Below are positions 1 through 7,842 of a stretch of 64,000 bases of DNA, piece by piece. Source of the DNA: Dyadobacter sp. LHD-138. Its GTDB lineage: Bacteria; Bacteroidota; Bacteroidia; Cytophagales; Spirosomataceae. Location: contig NZ_JAVFVU010000006.1 of the NCBI RefSeq assembly GCF_030929615.1, positions 62,001 to 126,000 on the forward strand, read 5' to 3'. Numbering within the stretch: the stretch's first letter is position 1; each line of letters begins with the position of its first letter. A model generated the notes under the pieces. The model had not been told where the DNA came from and made no database searches. It saw only the letters and a program-made list of their open reading frames with translations. Made by a program: the position numbers and the translations under genes.

Positions 1-228
1 AACAATTTGTCTACCCTGCGCTTCCAGGTATTCAAGTGTTTTGGTGACCATGACCGAAGCTACACCTTTCCCTTCCAGTTCAGGAGCCACTTCGGTATGA
101 ATTAAATAAACCAGTTCATACTTAATCACATAATCAATAAAAGAACGGTAGCCATCGACCACAAATTCAAAATTGTGGAGCTCCTTATTATCTGTCAACG
201 CAATATCTTCGTATTTCATCACTTGCAT
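1..228 (-). CDS. GNAT-family N-acetyltransferase (partial, cut by window edge)
   Basis: Only the first 76 codons lie in the window; the reading frame is open to base 1 and continues beyond it. The start chosen is ATG at 228 (MQVMKYEDIAL); an in-frame ATG three codons later is also possible. The segment HTEVAPELEGKGVASVMV fits the acetyl-CoA pyrophosphate-binding turn (x-x-G-x-G/A) of small, single-domain GNAT proteins related to COG2388 (YidJ/NATD1 type), which are usually about 90-100 residues, so most of the protein is present. The family transfers an acetyl group from acetyl-CoA to an amine, but the substrate of this subgroup is generally unknown. The assignment rests on the motif and the predicted size; confidence is good for the family and low for any substrate. 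Confidence 0.75.
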   Translation of the reverse strand, partial: MQVMKYEDIALTDNKELHNFEFVVDGYRSFIDYVIKYELVYLIHTEVAPELEGKGVASVMVTKTLEYLEAQGRQIV

Positions 229-442
229 TATCCTGTTAATTTTCAGTCGAATATATGCTATCGATTTCCGAAAAACAACTGCGAACGATACTGAGTGTTT
301 TTTTCTACAACTACACTCCCATCATACACCTAAAATCACAATTTCCGGTCAAACAAGAGCAATAACCATTAAAAACAGCGTTGGCACTTAAATTGAATGT
401 GCGTCATCAAACATCTTATTATCAAACCAACTTACTACCACC

Positions 443-607
443 ATGGGAAATCTTCTTTATACAATAGCCGTTATTCTGGTCATTCTATGGCTGATCGGTT
501 ATTTTGGCTTTGCCAGTTTCGGAATAGGCAACATCATTCACATACTGCTGGTCATCGCTATTATTGCAGTAATCCTGAGGGTGATACGTGGAGACCGAGT
601 GGTTTAG
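443..607 (+). CDS. lmo0937-family small membrane protein
   Basis: A 54-codon gene starting ATG at 443 (MGNLLYTIAVILVILWLIGY) and stopping with TAG at 605-607. It has two hydrophobic segments, about residues 5-24 and 30-45, joined by a short FASFGIGN turn, and a basic tail ending RVIRGDRVV. This layout matches the lmo0937 family (DUF5670), tiny double-spanning inner-membrane proteins that are common in Bacteroidota; their function is unknown. A longer overlapping frame from 397 encodes a non-conserved-looking polar peptide and is rejected. A hairpin with a T-run follows 24 bp after the stop, so the gene is probably a monocistronic unit. Confidence 0.85.
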   Translation: MGNLLYTIAVILVILWLIGYFGFASFGIGNIIHILLVIAIIAVILRVIRGDRVV

Positions 608-630
608 AAATACTTCATCAATAAATATTG

Positions 631-662
631 GCTCAGGATCTTAAATGGTTCTGAGCTTTTTT
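631..662 (+). terminator. Rho-independent terminator of the lmo0937-type gene
   Basis: The arms GCTCAGGA and TTCTGAGC form an 8-bp stem (one G-T pair) around a short loop and are followed by six T residues. It lies 24 bp after the stop of the upstream small membrane gene. Confidence 0.8.
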
Positions 663-714
663 GTACCGTTATGCTTAAGAGCCTATTACAATTTAATCCC
701 TTTTTACTAAATTA

Positions 715-751
715 AAGCCGGTATATGCTTAGGAAATCCTAACGGCTTTTT
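715..751 (+). terminator. second hairpin with T-run
   Basis: AAAGCCG and CGGCTTT flank an inner perfect inverted repeat TTAGGA-AA-TCCTAA, with an unpaired gtatatgc on the left side, followed by T residues. It could be a back-up terminator or protect the start of the next transcript. The structure is seen directly; its role is inferred. Confidence 0.5.
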
Positions 752-804
752 AAATTCAGTGTAAAATTTAAAAATAAACCCCAATTAAAGACTTAATCCA
801 CGAC

Positions 805-1104
805 ATGAAGGAATATGTAAAATGCAGGCATGAAAATGGATTTTTCCTGTTTGATACGATCGAGAAGTACCCGGAAGATGTGGCCGACGAAATCCTGGAT
901 GAATTCGTAAAACAGGATCTGGAAGCCATTATTTACAAAACTTCGGAGGATCACCAGTTTCAGGTAACCGGCAGGATTAAAGAAGATTATATCAAGTTTA
1001 TGCTCAATAATGAAGACGACGACCCTGTTATTTTTAAAATGAATAAGATTAAAAAAAATCTTGATCATAAAATCCAGGGAGTGGTATTCAATAAGATGGA
1101 TTGA
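805..1104 (+). CDS. hypothetical protein, 99 residues
   Basis: Start ATG at 805 (MKEYVKCRHENGFFLF). The product is short, soluble and acidic, with an EDDD stretch near residue 71 and no signal peptide, membrane segment or recognisable motif. The reverse-strand frame at 793-1068 overlaps it almost completely. The plus-strand frame is preferred because its composition is that of a normal globular protein and the gene is preceded by an AT-rich leader without competing genes. It ends about 40 bp before the convergent esterase gene. I do not recognise the family, and it could be lineage-restricted. Confidence 0.55.
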   Translation: MKEYVKCRHENGFFLFDTIEKYPEDVADEILDEFVKQDLEAIIYKTSEDHQFQVTGRIKEDYIKFMLNNEDDDPVIFKMNKIKKNLDHKIQGVVFNKMD

Positions 1105-1145
1105 AACGCGAAAAAATCACCAACTCCGTTTGGATAGGCGGATTT

Positions 1146-1829
1146 TCAAAGAATATCTTTTAACGATTTCCAGACTGTTTCTGCCACAATTTTATGCCCC
1201 TCCACCGTTGGATGAATACCATCGGGAAGATTTAGCTTTGGTTCTCCTCCGACGTTCTGAAGAAGAAATGGGATCAGTGTGATGTTATTTTTCGCAGCGA
1301 GTTCCGGGTAAACATTTTTAAAATCGGTAATGTAGGTTTTACCCATGCTCGACGGCATTTGCATGCCAGCCAGGACCAGTTTCGCATCAGGATATTTTGC
1401 TTTCACCTTATCCAGAATCGATTGCAGATTCTTTTTGGTTTCACTGACGGGAATTCCTCTAAGACCATCATTTCCACCTAGTTCGAGTACAAACACATCC
1501 ACCGGTTGCTTTAAGATCCAGTCGACACGGCTATTGCCGCCAGCCGAAGTTTCACCGCTAACACCTGCATTAACTACCTTATAATCAAGCCCGAGCGAGT
1601 CTATTCTTTTTTGTGTTAATCCCGCAAAACCCTGCGTCGGGTCATCCAGCCCGTAAGCCGCGGTAAGACTGTTACCAAAGAAAAGAATTGTTTTTGTCTT
1701 CTTTTCCGAAGCCTGTTTTACAGCCGTTGCCGGTTCGCCCTGGCCTGGTTCAGTTTTTTTATTACCGTTACACGCTGCAATCAAAACAACCAGAATGAGC
1801 AAGCGTGTATATGAAAAAAATAATTTCAT
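1146..1829 (-). CDS. tesA: SGNH/GDSL lipoprotein esterase (arylesterase, TesA-like)
   Basis: A 227-residue serine hydrolase with the four SGNH blocks visible: Ser54 in FFGNSLTAAYG, Gly92 in GVSGE, Asn120 in GGND and the Asp203-His206 pair in DGIHP. The N-terminus carries a lipoprotein signal with Cys20 as the lipidated residue (LIAAC), so the enzyme is probably anchored in a membrane facing the periplasm. E. coli TesA, by contrast, is a soluble periplasmic protein. The family hydrolyses thioesters and short acyl or aryl esters. It is divergently transcribed from the ybbA/ybbP ABC genes, and the same neighbourhood occurs in many proteobacteria, which supports the TesA-like name. The exact substrate cannot be read from the sequence. 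Confidence 0.88.
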   Translation of the reverse strand: MKLFFSYTRLLILVVLIAACNGNKKTEPGQGEPATAVKQASEKKTKTILFFGNSLTAAYGLDDPTQGFAGLTQKRIDSLGLDYKVVNAGVSGETSAGGNSRVDWILKQPVDVFVLELGGNDGLRGIPVSETKKNLQSILDKVKAKYPDAKLVLAGMQMPSSMGKTYITDFKNVYPELAAKNNITLIPFLLQNVGGEPKLNLPDGIHPTVEGHKIVAETVWKSLKDIL

Positions 1830-1965
1830 GTAGCGAAAATGATTTTAGATTCCGTGCTGATGATTTATTGAAAATACAATTTTATAGCCTTTAACTTTGT
1901 AAATGCCCATCATCAACATGTAAAAATATAATATTAATGATTTATATTTCCTGTTAGGTAACAAA

Positions 1966-2030
1966 CCTGGCAGATTATTGTGGTCAGGTGTGCCGATTAC
2001 TGTCCGATCCGAAAGGATAGACCCAGGAAC
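1966..2030 (+). other. possible structured leader before the ABC genes
   Basis: The 5' region of the ABC operon can fold into nested short helices: CCTG (1966-1969) with CAGG (2024-2027), GGTC (1982-1985) with GACC (2020-2023), and a hairpin ATCC-GAAA-GGAT (2007-2018) closed by a GNRA tetraloop. The whole fold sits 21-85 bp upstream of the start codon. The helices are short and no known riboswitch consensus fits, so this is only a candidate regulatory RNA. Confidence 0.25.
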
Positions 2031-2050
2031 CTTTACAACGAAAAAGTTAA

Positions 2051-2734
2051 ATGAATACGATACTTAACCTTCAGGAAGTTAGTAAAATATATCAAAGCGG
2101 AGATCACGCATTGACTGTCCTCGACAAAATCAGCTTTACCGTTGAAGCGGGTTCCACCATGTCCATTGTAGGACCATCGGGCAGTGGAAAAACGACATTG
2201 CTCGGCTTATGTGCAGGCCTTGACAGGTCTACATCGGGACTGGTTGAATTACATGAAACCCGTTTGGACCGGCTTAGCGAGGATCAGCTGGCATCCGTCC
2301 GAAACAAATACGTTGGCTTCATTTTTCAGAATTTCCAGCTGATGCCTACCCTCACAGCTTTGGAAAACGTAATGGTTCCCCTTGAACTTCGCGGTGAAAA
2401 AAATATCCGTCCGCGGGCGCTGGACCTGCTTGATAAAGTTGGCCTGGCCGACCGCGGTCATCATTATCCTACCCAGCTTAGCGGCGGAGAACAGCAACGA
2501 GTTTCACTCGCCCGGGCTTTTTCCAATAAACCCCAGATTTTATTTGCCGACGAGCCGACCGGTAACCTGGACGCAGAAACGAGCGAAAAAGTGGTCAAAC
2601 TCCTTTTTGACCTGAATAAAGAAGCCGGCACAACGCTGATCGTCGTTACCCACGATCTTGACCTGGCGGCAAAAACACAAAGAATCATAAAATTAAAGGG
2701 CGGAAAAATCATCTCTGATACCGATACAAAATGA
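2051..2734 (+). CDS. ybbA: ABC transporter ATP-binding protein (YbbA-like)
   Basis: A 227-residue cytoplasmic ATPase of the LolD/MacB/YbbA type. Walker A GPSGSGKTT is at 41-49, the Q-loop lies near IFQNF (91-95), the signature LSGGEQ is at 143-148, Walker B ILFADE at 163-168, followed by PTGNLD, and the switch histidine is His201 in VVTHD. The stop overlaps the start of the following permease gene by four bases (ATGA), so the two are translationally coupled and form one complex. Such systems do not import solutes; they move lipids or lipoproteins or work mechanically across the envelope. The conserved pairing with a TesA-like esterase suggests a role in clearing membrane lipid or acyl products, which is inference. 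It is the only ABC ATPase in the window. Confidence 0.93.
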   Translation: MNTILNLQEVSKIYQSGDHALTVLDKISFTVEAGSTMSIVGPSGSGKTTLLGLCAGLDRSTSGLVELHETRLDRLSEDQLASVRNKYVGFIFQNFQLMPTLTALENVMVPLELRGEKNIRPRALDLLDKVGLADRGHHYPTQLSGGEQQRVSLARAFSNKPQILFADEPTGNLDAETSEKVVKLLFDLNKEAGTTLIVVTHDLDLAAKTQRIIKLKGGKIISDTDTK

Positions 2735-5301
2735 TCCCATCAGATAATTCTTTTAACGATAACAAAGAAGGTTTAAATTTCTCCTGGCTCCTGCAGATGG
2801 CCTGGCGGGATAGTCGTCGAAACCGCTCACGGCTGCTGCTTTTCGTTTCATCCATCGTGCTGGGTATTGCTGCGCTGGTTGCCATTTATTCCTTAGGGGA
2901 TAGTCTGCGCGACAACATCGACAGTCAGGCAGCTACACTTTTGGGCGCTGACCTTCAGATATCGGGTAATCGGCCTGTAAGCGGAAAAGCGAAGCAGCTC
3001 ATACAATCCCTTGGAACAGAGCGCTCGGAGGAAAGAAGTTTTGCTTCCATGATCCTTTTCCCTAAAAATGGCGGGAACCGACTCGCCCAGGTCAAAGCCC
3101 TGGAAGGAAATTTCCCTTTTTATGGAGACCTGGAAACTGTTCCGGCCAGCGCCGGGAAAACCTTCCGCCATGGCAAACAGGCCGTGGTAGATCAAACACT
3201 GATGCTGCAGTACGAGGCCAAAGTGGGCGATTCTATCAAAGTCGGGGAAGTAACTTTTGCCATCGCCGGGATTTTGTTAAAAGCACCCGGGCAAACCGGT
3301 ATTACCGCGGCTGTCGCCCCATCCGTTTATATTCCAATGGCTTATCTTGACCAGACAGGCCTCATGCAAAAAGGCAGTCGCATCACTTACCGTCATTACA
3401 TCAGGTTTAAACCTAAAACCGATGTTGAAAAACTGGTAAAAACCATCGAACCCAAACTGGATGCCGCCGATCTGGACTCTAAAACGGTTCAAAGACAGAA
3501 AGAGGATACCGGCAGATCTTTTAAGGACTTAACCCAGTTTCTTGCACTGGTTGGTTTTATTGCCCTTTTGCTGGGCTGCATCGGCGTGGCCAGCGCAGTG
3601 CATATCTACATCCGGGAAAAGCTTAATTCCATAGCGATATTACGTTGTCTGGGTGTGAAAGGTTATCAGGCATTTCTTATTTATCTTATCCAGATTGCCG
3701 GCATCGGCCTTTTCGGCTCCGTTCTGGGCGCCGCGTTGGGAAGCGTCATTCAGCAGTTTTTACCTTTTGTCGTTAAAGATTTCCTTCCTTTTGAACTGAC
3801 AACCACGATTTCCTGGCCTGCTATCGGTCAGGGCATAGGCATCGGACTTGTTATTTCAATCCTCTTTGCCATGCCTCCGTTGATTGGAATCAGAAAGATT
3901 TCGCCGTTAAACGTGCTTCGTAATACTGCCGACGCTGTGAAACTTGAAAGAGATCCCGTAACCTGGCTTGTTTACATCCTTATCCTGTTATTTATCTTTG
4001 GCTTTTCTTTTCTGCAAACCAAAAACTGGATTCAGGCGCTTTCTTTTACCGGCGGAATTCTGGGTTCCTTTATCGTGCTGACGGCCATGGCAATGCTGTT
4101 AATGTGGCTTGTCAGAAGGTTTTTCCCCGCGTCATGGAGTTATTTGTGGCGCCAGGGACTGGCCAACTTGTTCAGACCTAATAATCAGACCATTATTTTA
4201 ATTGTCTCCATCGGACTCGGGACCTTGTTTATCTGCACACTGTTTTTCACGCAAACAATCCTGTTAAACCGCGTTAAACGTTCATCCAGTGGAAACAAGC
4301 CCAATATTGTCTTATTTGATATCCAGTCCAGCCAGAAAAACGATATCATGGCACTTGCAAAGCAACAGGGGTTGCCGGTGAATGAAACCGTGCCTATTGT
4401 CAACATGCGCCTGGAATCTGTGAATGGGCGGAACGGCGCCCAATCCAAAAGTGACACATCCAAAGAACAATCCAGACGTATTTTCGGCCGCGAATACCGG
4501 GTTACCTTTCGCGATTCGTTAACGGCCTCTGAAAAACTGGTGCAGGGAAAATGGACAGGAACCTATGCCGATCCTGCCGCACTTATCCCGATTTCCATTG
4601 AAGAAGGATTTGCTAAAAGAAACCATATTTCACTTGGTGACACGCTGATTTTCAACGTGCAGGGCGCTATGATGCAAACGGTGATCGGCAGTATGCGTGA
4701 GGTGAACTGGGCAGAAGTCCAAACAAATTTCCTGGTCGTATTTCCGAAAGGAGTACTGGAAGATGCCCCCCAATTTCACGTAATATTAACCCATGTCACT
4801 TCTCCGCAGGTCTCGGCCAGGTTCCAACAGGCACTCGTGCAAAGGTTTCCCAATGTTTCTATTATTGACCTTGCCCTGGTACTGAAAGTAATCGATGACC
4901 TTTTCGATAAAATCGGATTCGTAATCCGTTTTATGGCCGGGTTCAGTATCCTGACCGGACTGGTTGTTTTAATTTCATCCGTTTTAATCAGTAAATATCA
5001 GCGCTTGCAGGAAAGTGTACTACTCAGGACTTTAGGCGCAAGCAGAAAACAGATTTTTGTCATCACGGCACTTGAATATTTCTTCCTGGGTACGATGGCC
5101 TCCTTAACCGGAATTATTCTGGCACTGGGTAGCAGCTGGGCACTGGCAACTTATACTTTTGACACAGAATTCAAACCCGAATTATTACCGGTACTGGTAT
5201 TGTTCATGCTGGTTTCTGCTTTGACAGTGTTTATTGGATTAATCAACAGCCGTGGAATACTTTCCAAATCGCCCCTTGAAGTATTGAGGCAGGATGTGTG
5301 A
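2731..5301 (+). CDS. ybbP: ABC transporter permease with two FtsX domains (YbbP-like)
   Basis: An 856-residue inner-membrane protein. A cytoplasmic N-terminus (about 1-35, with DSRRNRSRLLL) leads to a first membrane helix (36-56). A periplasmic MacB-type domain follows, then an FtsX block (about 265-395), two central helices (about 410-455 region), further helices, a second periplasmic domain and a C-terminal FtsX block ending SPLEVLRQDV. This duplicated layout, at about 800-860 residues, matches E. coli YbbP and differs from the six other permeases in the window, which start MLKNY and end NPVKSLRSE. It overlaps the ATPase gene by four bases. The stop lies 7 bp from the convergent Crp-type gene with no room for a separate terminator. 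Confidence 0.9.
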   Translation: MIPSDNSFNDNKEGLNFSWLLQMAWRDSRRNRSRLLLFVSSIVLGIAALVAIYSLGDSLRDNIDSQAATLLGADLQISGNRPVSGKAKQLIQSLGTERSEERSFASMILFPKNGGNRLAQVKALEGNFPFYGDLETVPASAGKTFRHGKQAVVDQTLMLQYEAKVGDSIKVGEVTFAIAGILLKAPGQTGITAAVAPSVYIPMAYLDQTGLMQKGSRITYRHYIRFKPKTDVEKLVKTIEPKLDAADLDSKTVQRQKEDTGRSFKDLTQFLALVGFIALLLGCIGVASAVHIYIREKLNSIAILRCLGVKGYQAFLIYLIQIAGIGLFGSVLGAALGSVIQQFLPFVVKDFLPFELTTTISWPAIGQGIGIGLVISILFAMPPLIGIRKISPLNVLRNTADAVKLERDPVTWLVYILILLFIFGFSFLQTKNWIQALSFTGGILGSFIVLTAMAMLLMWLVRRFFPASWSYLWRQGLANLFRPNNQTIILIVSIGLGTLFICTLFFTQTILLNRVKRSSSGNKPNIVLFDIQSSQKNDIMALAKQQGLPVNETVPIVNMRLESVNGRNGAQSKSDTSKEQSRRIFGREYRVTFRDSLTASEKLVQGKWTGTYADPAALIPISIEEGFAKRNHISLGDTLIFNVQGAMMQTVIGSMREVNWAEVQTNFLVVFPKGVLEDAPQFHVILTHVTSPQVSARFQQALVQRFPNVSIIDLALVLKVIDDLFDKIGFVIRFMAGFSILTGLVVLISSVLISKYQRLQESVLLRTLGASRKQIFVITALEYFFLGTMASLTGIILALGSSWALATYTFDTEFKPELLPVLVLFMLVSALTVFIGLINSRGILSKSPLEVLRQDV

Positions 5302-5308
5302 TCCGATG

Positions 5309-5908
5309 CTACTTGTTCTGATCGGTATTGTGTATACTTAAAAGGGTTTCTCGGCTAATGCCAAGATAAGAAGCGATATGTTCCAACGGAACCCTTTCAA
5401 TGATCTGAGGCTGGATACTGCGCATGTAATCGTAGCGTTCGCGGGCAGTATCCAGTTTAAATAACTGAGCATGCGCTTCCTGCCTTTCCAGAACACCTTC
5501 CATGAGTGCTCTGCCCATGGAATCAATATCGGTCGACTTGCTGAAGAGTGCATACAGCTTGTCTTTATTAAAGACAATCGCGTCAAGATCTTCCTCTGCC
5601 TGAATTACGTATTCAGATCCCTGCTCCAGTTTAAGGCTGCGAATGTTGGTAACCAGCTCCGTTTCAAAGTAGAAGTTGGTGTTGATCTCCTGCCCTTCAT
5701 AATCATAAACGGCCCTGCAATAGCCCTTACTTATAAAAAAAATGGATGTACAGACTTCTCCCAACTCCAAAAGTGCTTCGCCTTTCTTGTAGTGTCGTGT
5801 TGTCAAAACCTTGATTAAAGCTTGCCAACTTTTTTCGGGCAGACCTGTATGATGATTTATATAAGTATAAAGATTTTCCAATTTTCGGAGATTTAAGTAA
5901 AAATCCAA
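5309..5908 (-). CDS. Crp/Fnr-family transcriptional regulator
   Basis: A 199-residue protein with a cyclic-nucleotide-binding-like jelly roll at about 25-120 (HYKKGEALLELGEVCTSIFF, then YEGQEINTNFYFE) and a C-terminal helix-turn-helix at about 170-192 (VPLEHIASYLGISRETLLSI). The usual arginine of a cAMP-binding PBC motif is not evident, as in most Bacteroidota members, so the ligand is unknown. No FNR-type cysteine cluster is present. The protein ends soon after the recognition helix, which is typical of this Bacteroidota subgroup. It is convergent with ybbP, with only a 7-bp gap, and upstream lies an AT-rich region of over 400 bp that could hold its promoter. Confidence 0.85.
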   Translation of the reverse strand: MDFYLNLRKLENLYTYINHHTGLPEKSWQALIKVLTTRHYKKGEALLELGEVCTSIFFISKGYCRAVYDYEGQEINTNFYFETELVTNIRSLKLEQGSEYVIQAEEDLDAIVFNKDKLYALFSKSTDIDSMGRALMEGVLERQEAHAQLFKLDTARERYDYMRSIQPQIIERVPLEHIASYLGISRETLLSIHNTDQNK

Positions 5909-6062
5909 CTTATATTCTAATAAACCACGTGAAGTACATTAAAAAAATGTGAGTGCATAGACAATAGCACTATTTTACAATTAATTATAAAATTTATTAA
6001 GTTTTTCAATTAAAGCAAGAAAATTCCATTTTGATTTCAATTTTCTCTATTTCAGGCATTAA

Positions 6063-6100
6063 CACGAATTGGTTTAATTCATAAATATGATCAATTCGTG
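6063..6100. repeat. inverted repeat CACGAATTG...CAATTCGTG
   Basis: Nine-base arms (6063-6071 and 6092-6100) are separated by 20 bp of AT-rich sequence, and a further TTCGTGCAT follows at 6106-6114. The TTCGTG/CACGAA words recall the hairpin at 52312-52368, so the two may belong to one interspersed family; that link is inferred. Confidence 0.5.
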
Positions 6101-6208
6101 CTATTTTCGTGCATTATAAAACCAGACCCAAAGAAATCACAAGCCGCCATTTCGCCGCAATCAGCCAGCTTCTCCTCAGGGTAATAAGTTTTTTTGCTCC
6201 TTGTACCC

Positions 6209-6266
6209 CACACGAACGACCTGTTTTATCAATCCGGATAGATTGATAAAACAGGTCGTTCGTGTG
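6209..6266. repeat. perfect 26-bp inverted repeat with 6-base loop
   Basis: The left arm 6209-6234 begins CACACGAACGACC and the right arm 6241-6266 is its exact reverse complement; the loop is CGGATA. It lies about 60 bp beyond the stop of the DUF1501 gene. There is no T-run after the stem on either strand: on the minus strand the T-run comes before it. It is therefore not a canonical terminator but would form a very stable 3' hairpin on the operon transcript. Confidence 0.9.
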
Positions 6267-6325
6267 AATAAAAAAGCAAGAATTTCTATCCCCATGCAAA
6301 AGGGAATAGTTGACAAGGTTTTACG

Positions 6326-7840
6326 CTATGTCAAAATATCATTTACTACCTTTCCGTGTACGTCGGTCAGCCGGAACCGCCTGCCCTGGAATTTATACGT
6401 CAGCCGCTCATGATCGACGCCCATCAAATGCATCAGCGTCGCCTGAAAATCATGCACATGAACGGGATCTTTTACAATATTATAACTAAAATCGTCGGTC
6501 TCTCCATAACTGATTCCAGGTTTAACGCCCGCGCCAGCCATCCACATGGTAAAACACCGCGGATGATGGTCACGACCATAATCCTCAGCGGTAAGTTTGC
6601 CCTGCGAATACACGGTTCTTCCAAACTCCCCTCCCCAAATCACAAGGGTATCATCCAGCAATCCTCTTCTTTTTAAATCAATAATCAGCGCAGCCGTAGC
6701 CTGATCGGTGTTTTTGCATTGCTGCGCGATTCCCTTGGGCAGCCCGCCGTGGTTGTCCCAACCTTGATGATAAAGCTGAACAAATTTGACTTCCTTTTCC
6801 AAAAGCTTTCTGGCCAAAAGACAATTAGCCGCATAAGTCCCCGAATCCCGGCTATCGGGTCCATACAGATCAAAAACTTCATCCGGCTCATCCTTGGTAT
6901 CCATGACTTCCGGCACCGAAGTTTGCATACGATATGCCATTTCATATTGAGCAATTCGCGCATCCACTTCCGGATCTCCGTAAGTCTCATTTTGCAGCTG
7001 ATTGAGTTTCGACAAATAATCGAGCATTTCTTTACGGTCCGCCCCATCATATCCCTCGGGATTGTTCAAAAATAAAACCGGATCTTTTCCCGAACGAAAC
7101 TGCACCCCCTGATGCTTGGAAGGCAAAAAACCGTTACCCCACAAACGCGCATACAGGGGCTGATCTTTTGATCCGTTTTTGGAAACCAGCACGATAAACG
7201 TTGGCAGGTTTTGATTGTCGGCGCCTAACCCGTAACTCACCCAGGAACCTATTGAAGGTCGGCCGGGAAGCTGATTTCCAGTTTGGAAAAAAGTGATGGC
7301 CGGATCGTGGTTAATCGCTTCGGAGTTTATCGATTTAATGATACAAAGATCGTCAACAACCTTGGCAGTATGCGGCATCAGCTCACTGATCCAGGTTCCG
7401 CTTTGGCCAAACTGGTTAAATTTATAGATCGACGGAACCATCGGCAAGGCACTTTGGTTGGCGCTCATACCTGTCAGCCGCTGCCCTTTCCGAACCGAAT
7501 CCGGAAGATTTTGTCCGGCCAGATCAACCAGTTTTGGCTTGTAATCAAATGTTTCAAACTGCGAAGGGCCGCCGCTCATAAACAAATACACCACCCTTTT
7601 CGCCTTCGGAGCAATGTGAGGCAACGCTTTTAATATCTCCTCTTCAAATTTCGCGGCACTCTCGGGGGAAGCGTCCGGTGAGGATCCGAAGATCTTTTCG
7701 GCACCAAACAATGTACCCATCGCGAGCGCGCCCAACCCCAATGATGTTTTCGTCAAAAAACGTCTCCTGTCAAGCTTCTTATTTAACTGGTTGAATTCAG
7801 GACTGTTCAGCCGGAATTCGTCGTCATGATGGTGTGACAT
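6326..7840 (-). CDS. DUF1501 protein (sulfatase/phosphatase-fold, Tat-exported)
   Basis: A 504-residue protein. Residues 25-30 read RRRFLT followed by a hydrophobic stretch, a good twin-arginine signal, so it is likely exported folded to the periplasm. The body carries DUF1501 hallmarks: MSGGPSQFETFDYKP near residue 90, an internal DNHGG segment, and IWGGEFGRT near residue 400. DUF1501 is related to the alkaline phosphatase/sulfatase fold; its reaction is not established. It starts 2 bp after the stop of the DUF1553 gene, so the two are one operon. The pairing of PSCyt1/DUF1549/DUF1553 and DUF1501 genes is typical of Planctomycetes and of some Cytophagales, where it is associated with polysaccharide breakdown. 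Confidence 0.9.
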   Translation of the reverse strand: MSHHHDDEFRLNSPEFNQLNKKLDRRRFLTKTSLGLGALAMGTLFGAEKIFGSSPDASPESAAKFEEEILKALPHIAPKAKRVVYLFMSGGPSQFETFDYKPKLVDLAGQNLPDSVRKGQRLTGMSANQSALPMVPSIYKFNQFGQSGTWISELMPHTAKVVDDLCIIKSINSEAINHDPAITFFQTGNQLPGRPSIGSWVSYGLGADNQNLPTFIVLVSKNGSKDQPLYARLWGNGFLPSKHQGVQFRSGKDPVLFLNNPEGYDGADRKEMLDYLSKLNQLQNETYGDPEVDARIAQYEMAYRMQTSVPEVMDTKDEPDEVFDLYGPDSRDSGTYAANCLLARKLLEKEVKFVQLYHQGWDNHGGLPKGIAQQCKNTDQATAALIIDLKRRGLLDDTLVIWGGEFGRTVYSQGKLTAEDYGRDHHPRCFTMWMAGAGVKPGISYGETDDFSYNIVKDPVHVHDFQATLMHLMGVDHERLTYKFQGRRFRLTDVHGKVVNDILT

Positions 7841-7842
7841 GG

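Larger units (their letters stand above)
5909..6325. other. 417-bp intergenic region with two inverted repeats
   Basis: This gap separates the Crp-type gene from the 3' end of the DUF1501 gene, both on the minus strand. It is AT-rich at 5930-6060 and holds the inverted repeats described separately at 6063-6100 and 6209-6266. The short frames inside it are created by the palindromes and do not look coding. Confidence 0.6.

Noticed and set aside
173-624. Two open frames on the plus strand (173-391 and 397-624)
   Set aside because: The first overlaps the acetyltransferase on the other strand and the second is a different frame over the lmo0937-type gene; neither shows a signal, domain or plausible composition.
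793-1068. Reverse-strand frame opposite the 99-residue hypothetical gene
   Set aside because: It is the antisense of the plus-strand frame and its composition (phenylalanine- and isoleucine-rich) is typical of a shadow; the plus-strand gene is the better choice.
2001-2016. TGTCCG half-site before ybbA
   Set aside because: Only one half of the permease palindrome is present, there is no pair at 20 bp, and the GGCA box does not lie downstream, so it is probably chance.
1980-2030. Degraded TPP riboswitch or SRP RNA
   Set aside because: GGTCAGG and GAACC-like words occur, but the conserved CTGAGA and the rest of the TPP consensus and the SRP core GGAAGGAAGCAGCC are absent.
5338-5586. Second reading frame inside the Crp-type gene
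   Set aside because: It is an out-of-frame shadow; the Crp frame has an intact sensor and HTH.
6114-6299. Short frames in the 26-bp inverted repeat region
   Set aside because: They run across both palindrome arms and have no signal, domain or neighbour support.
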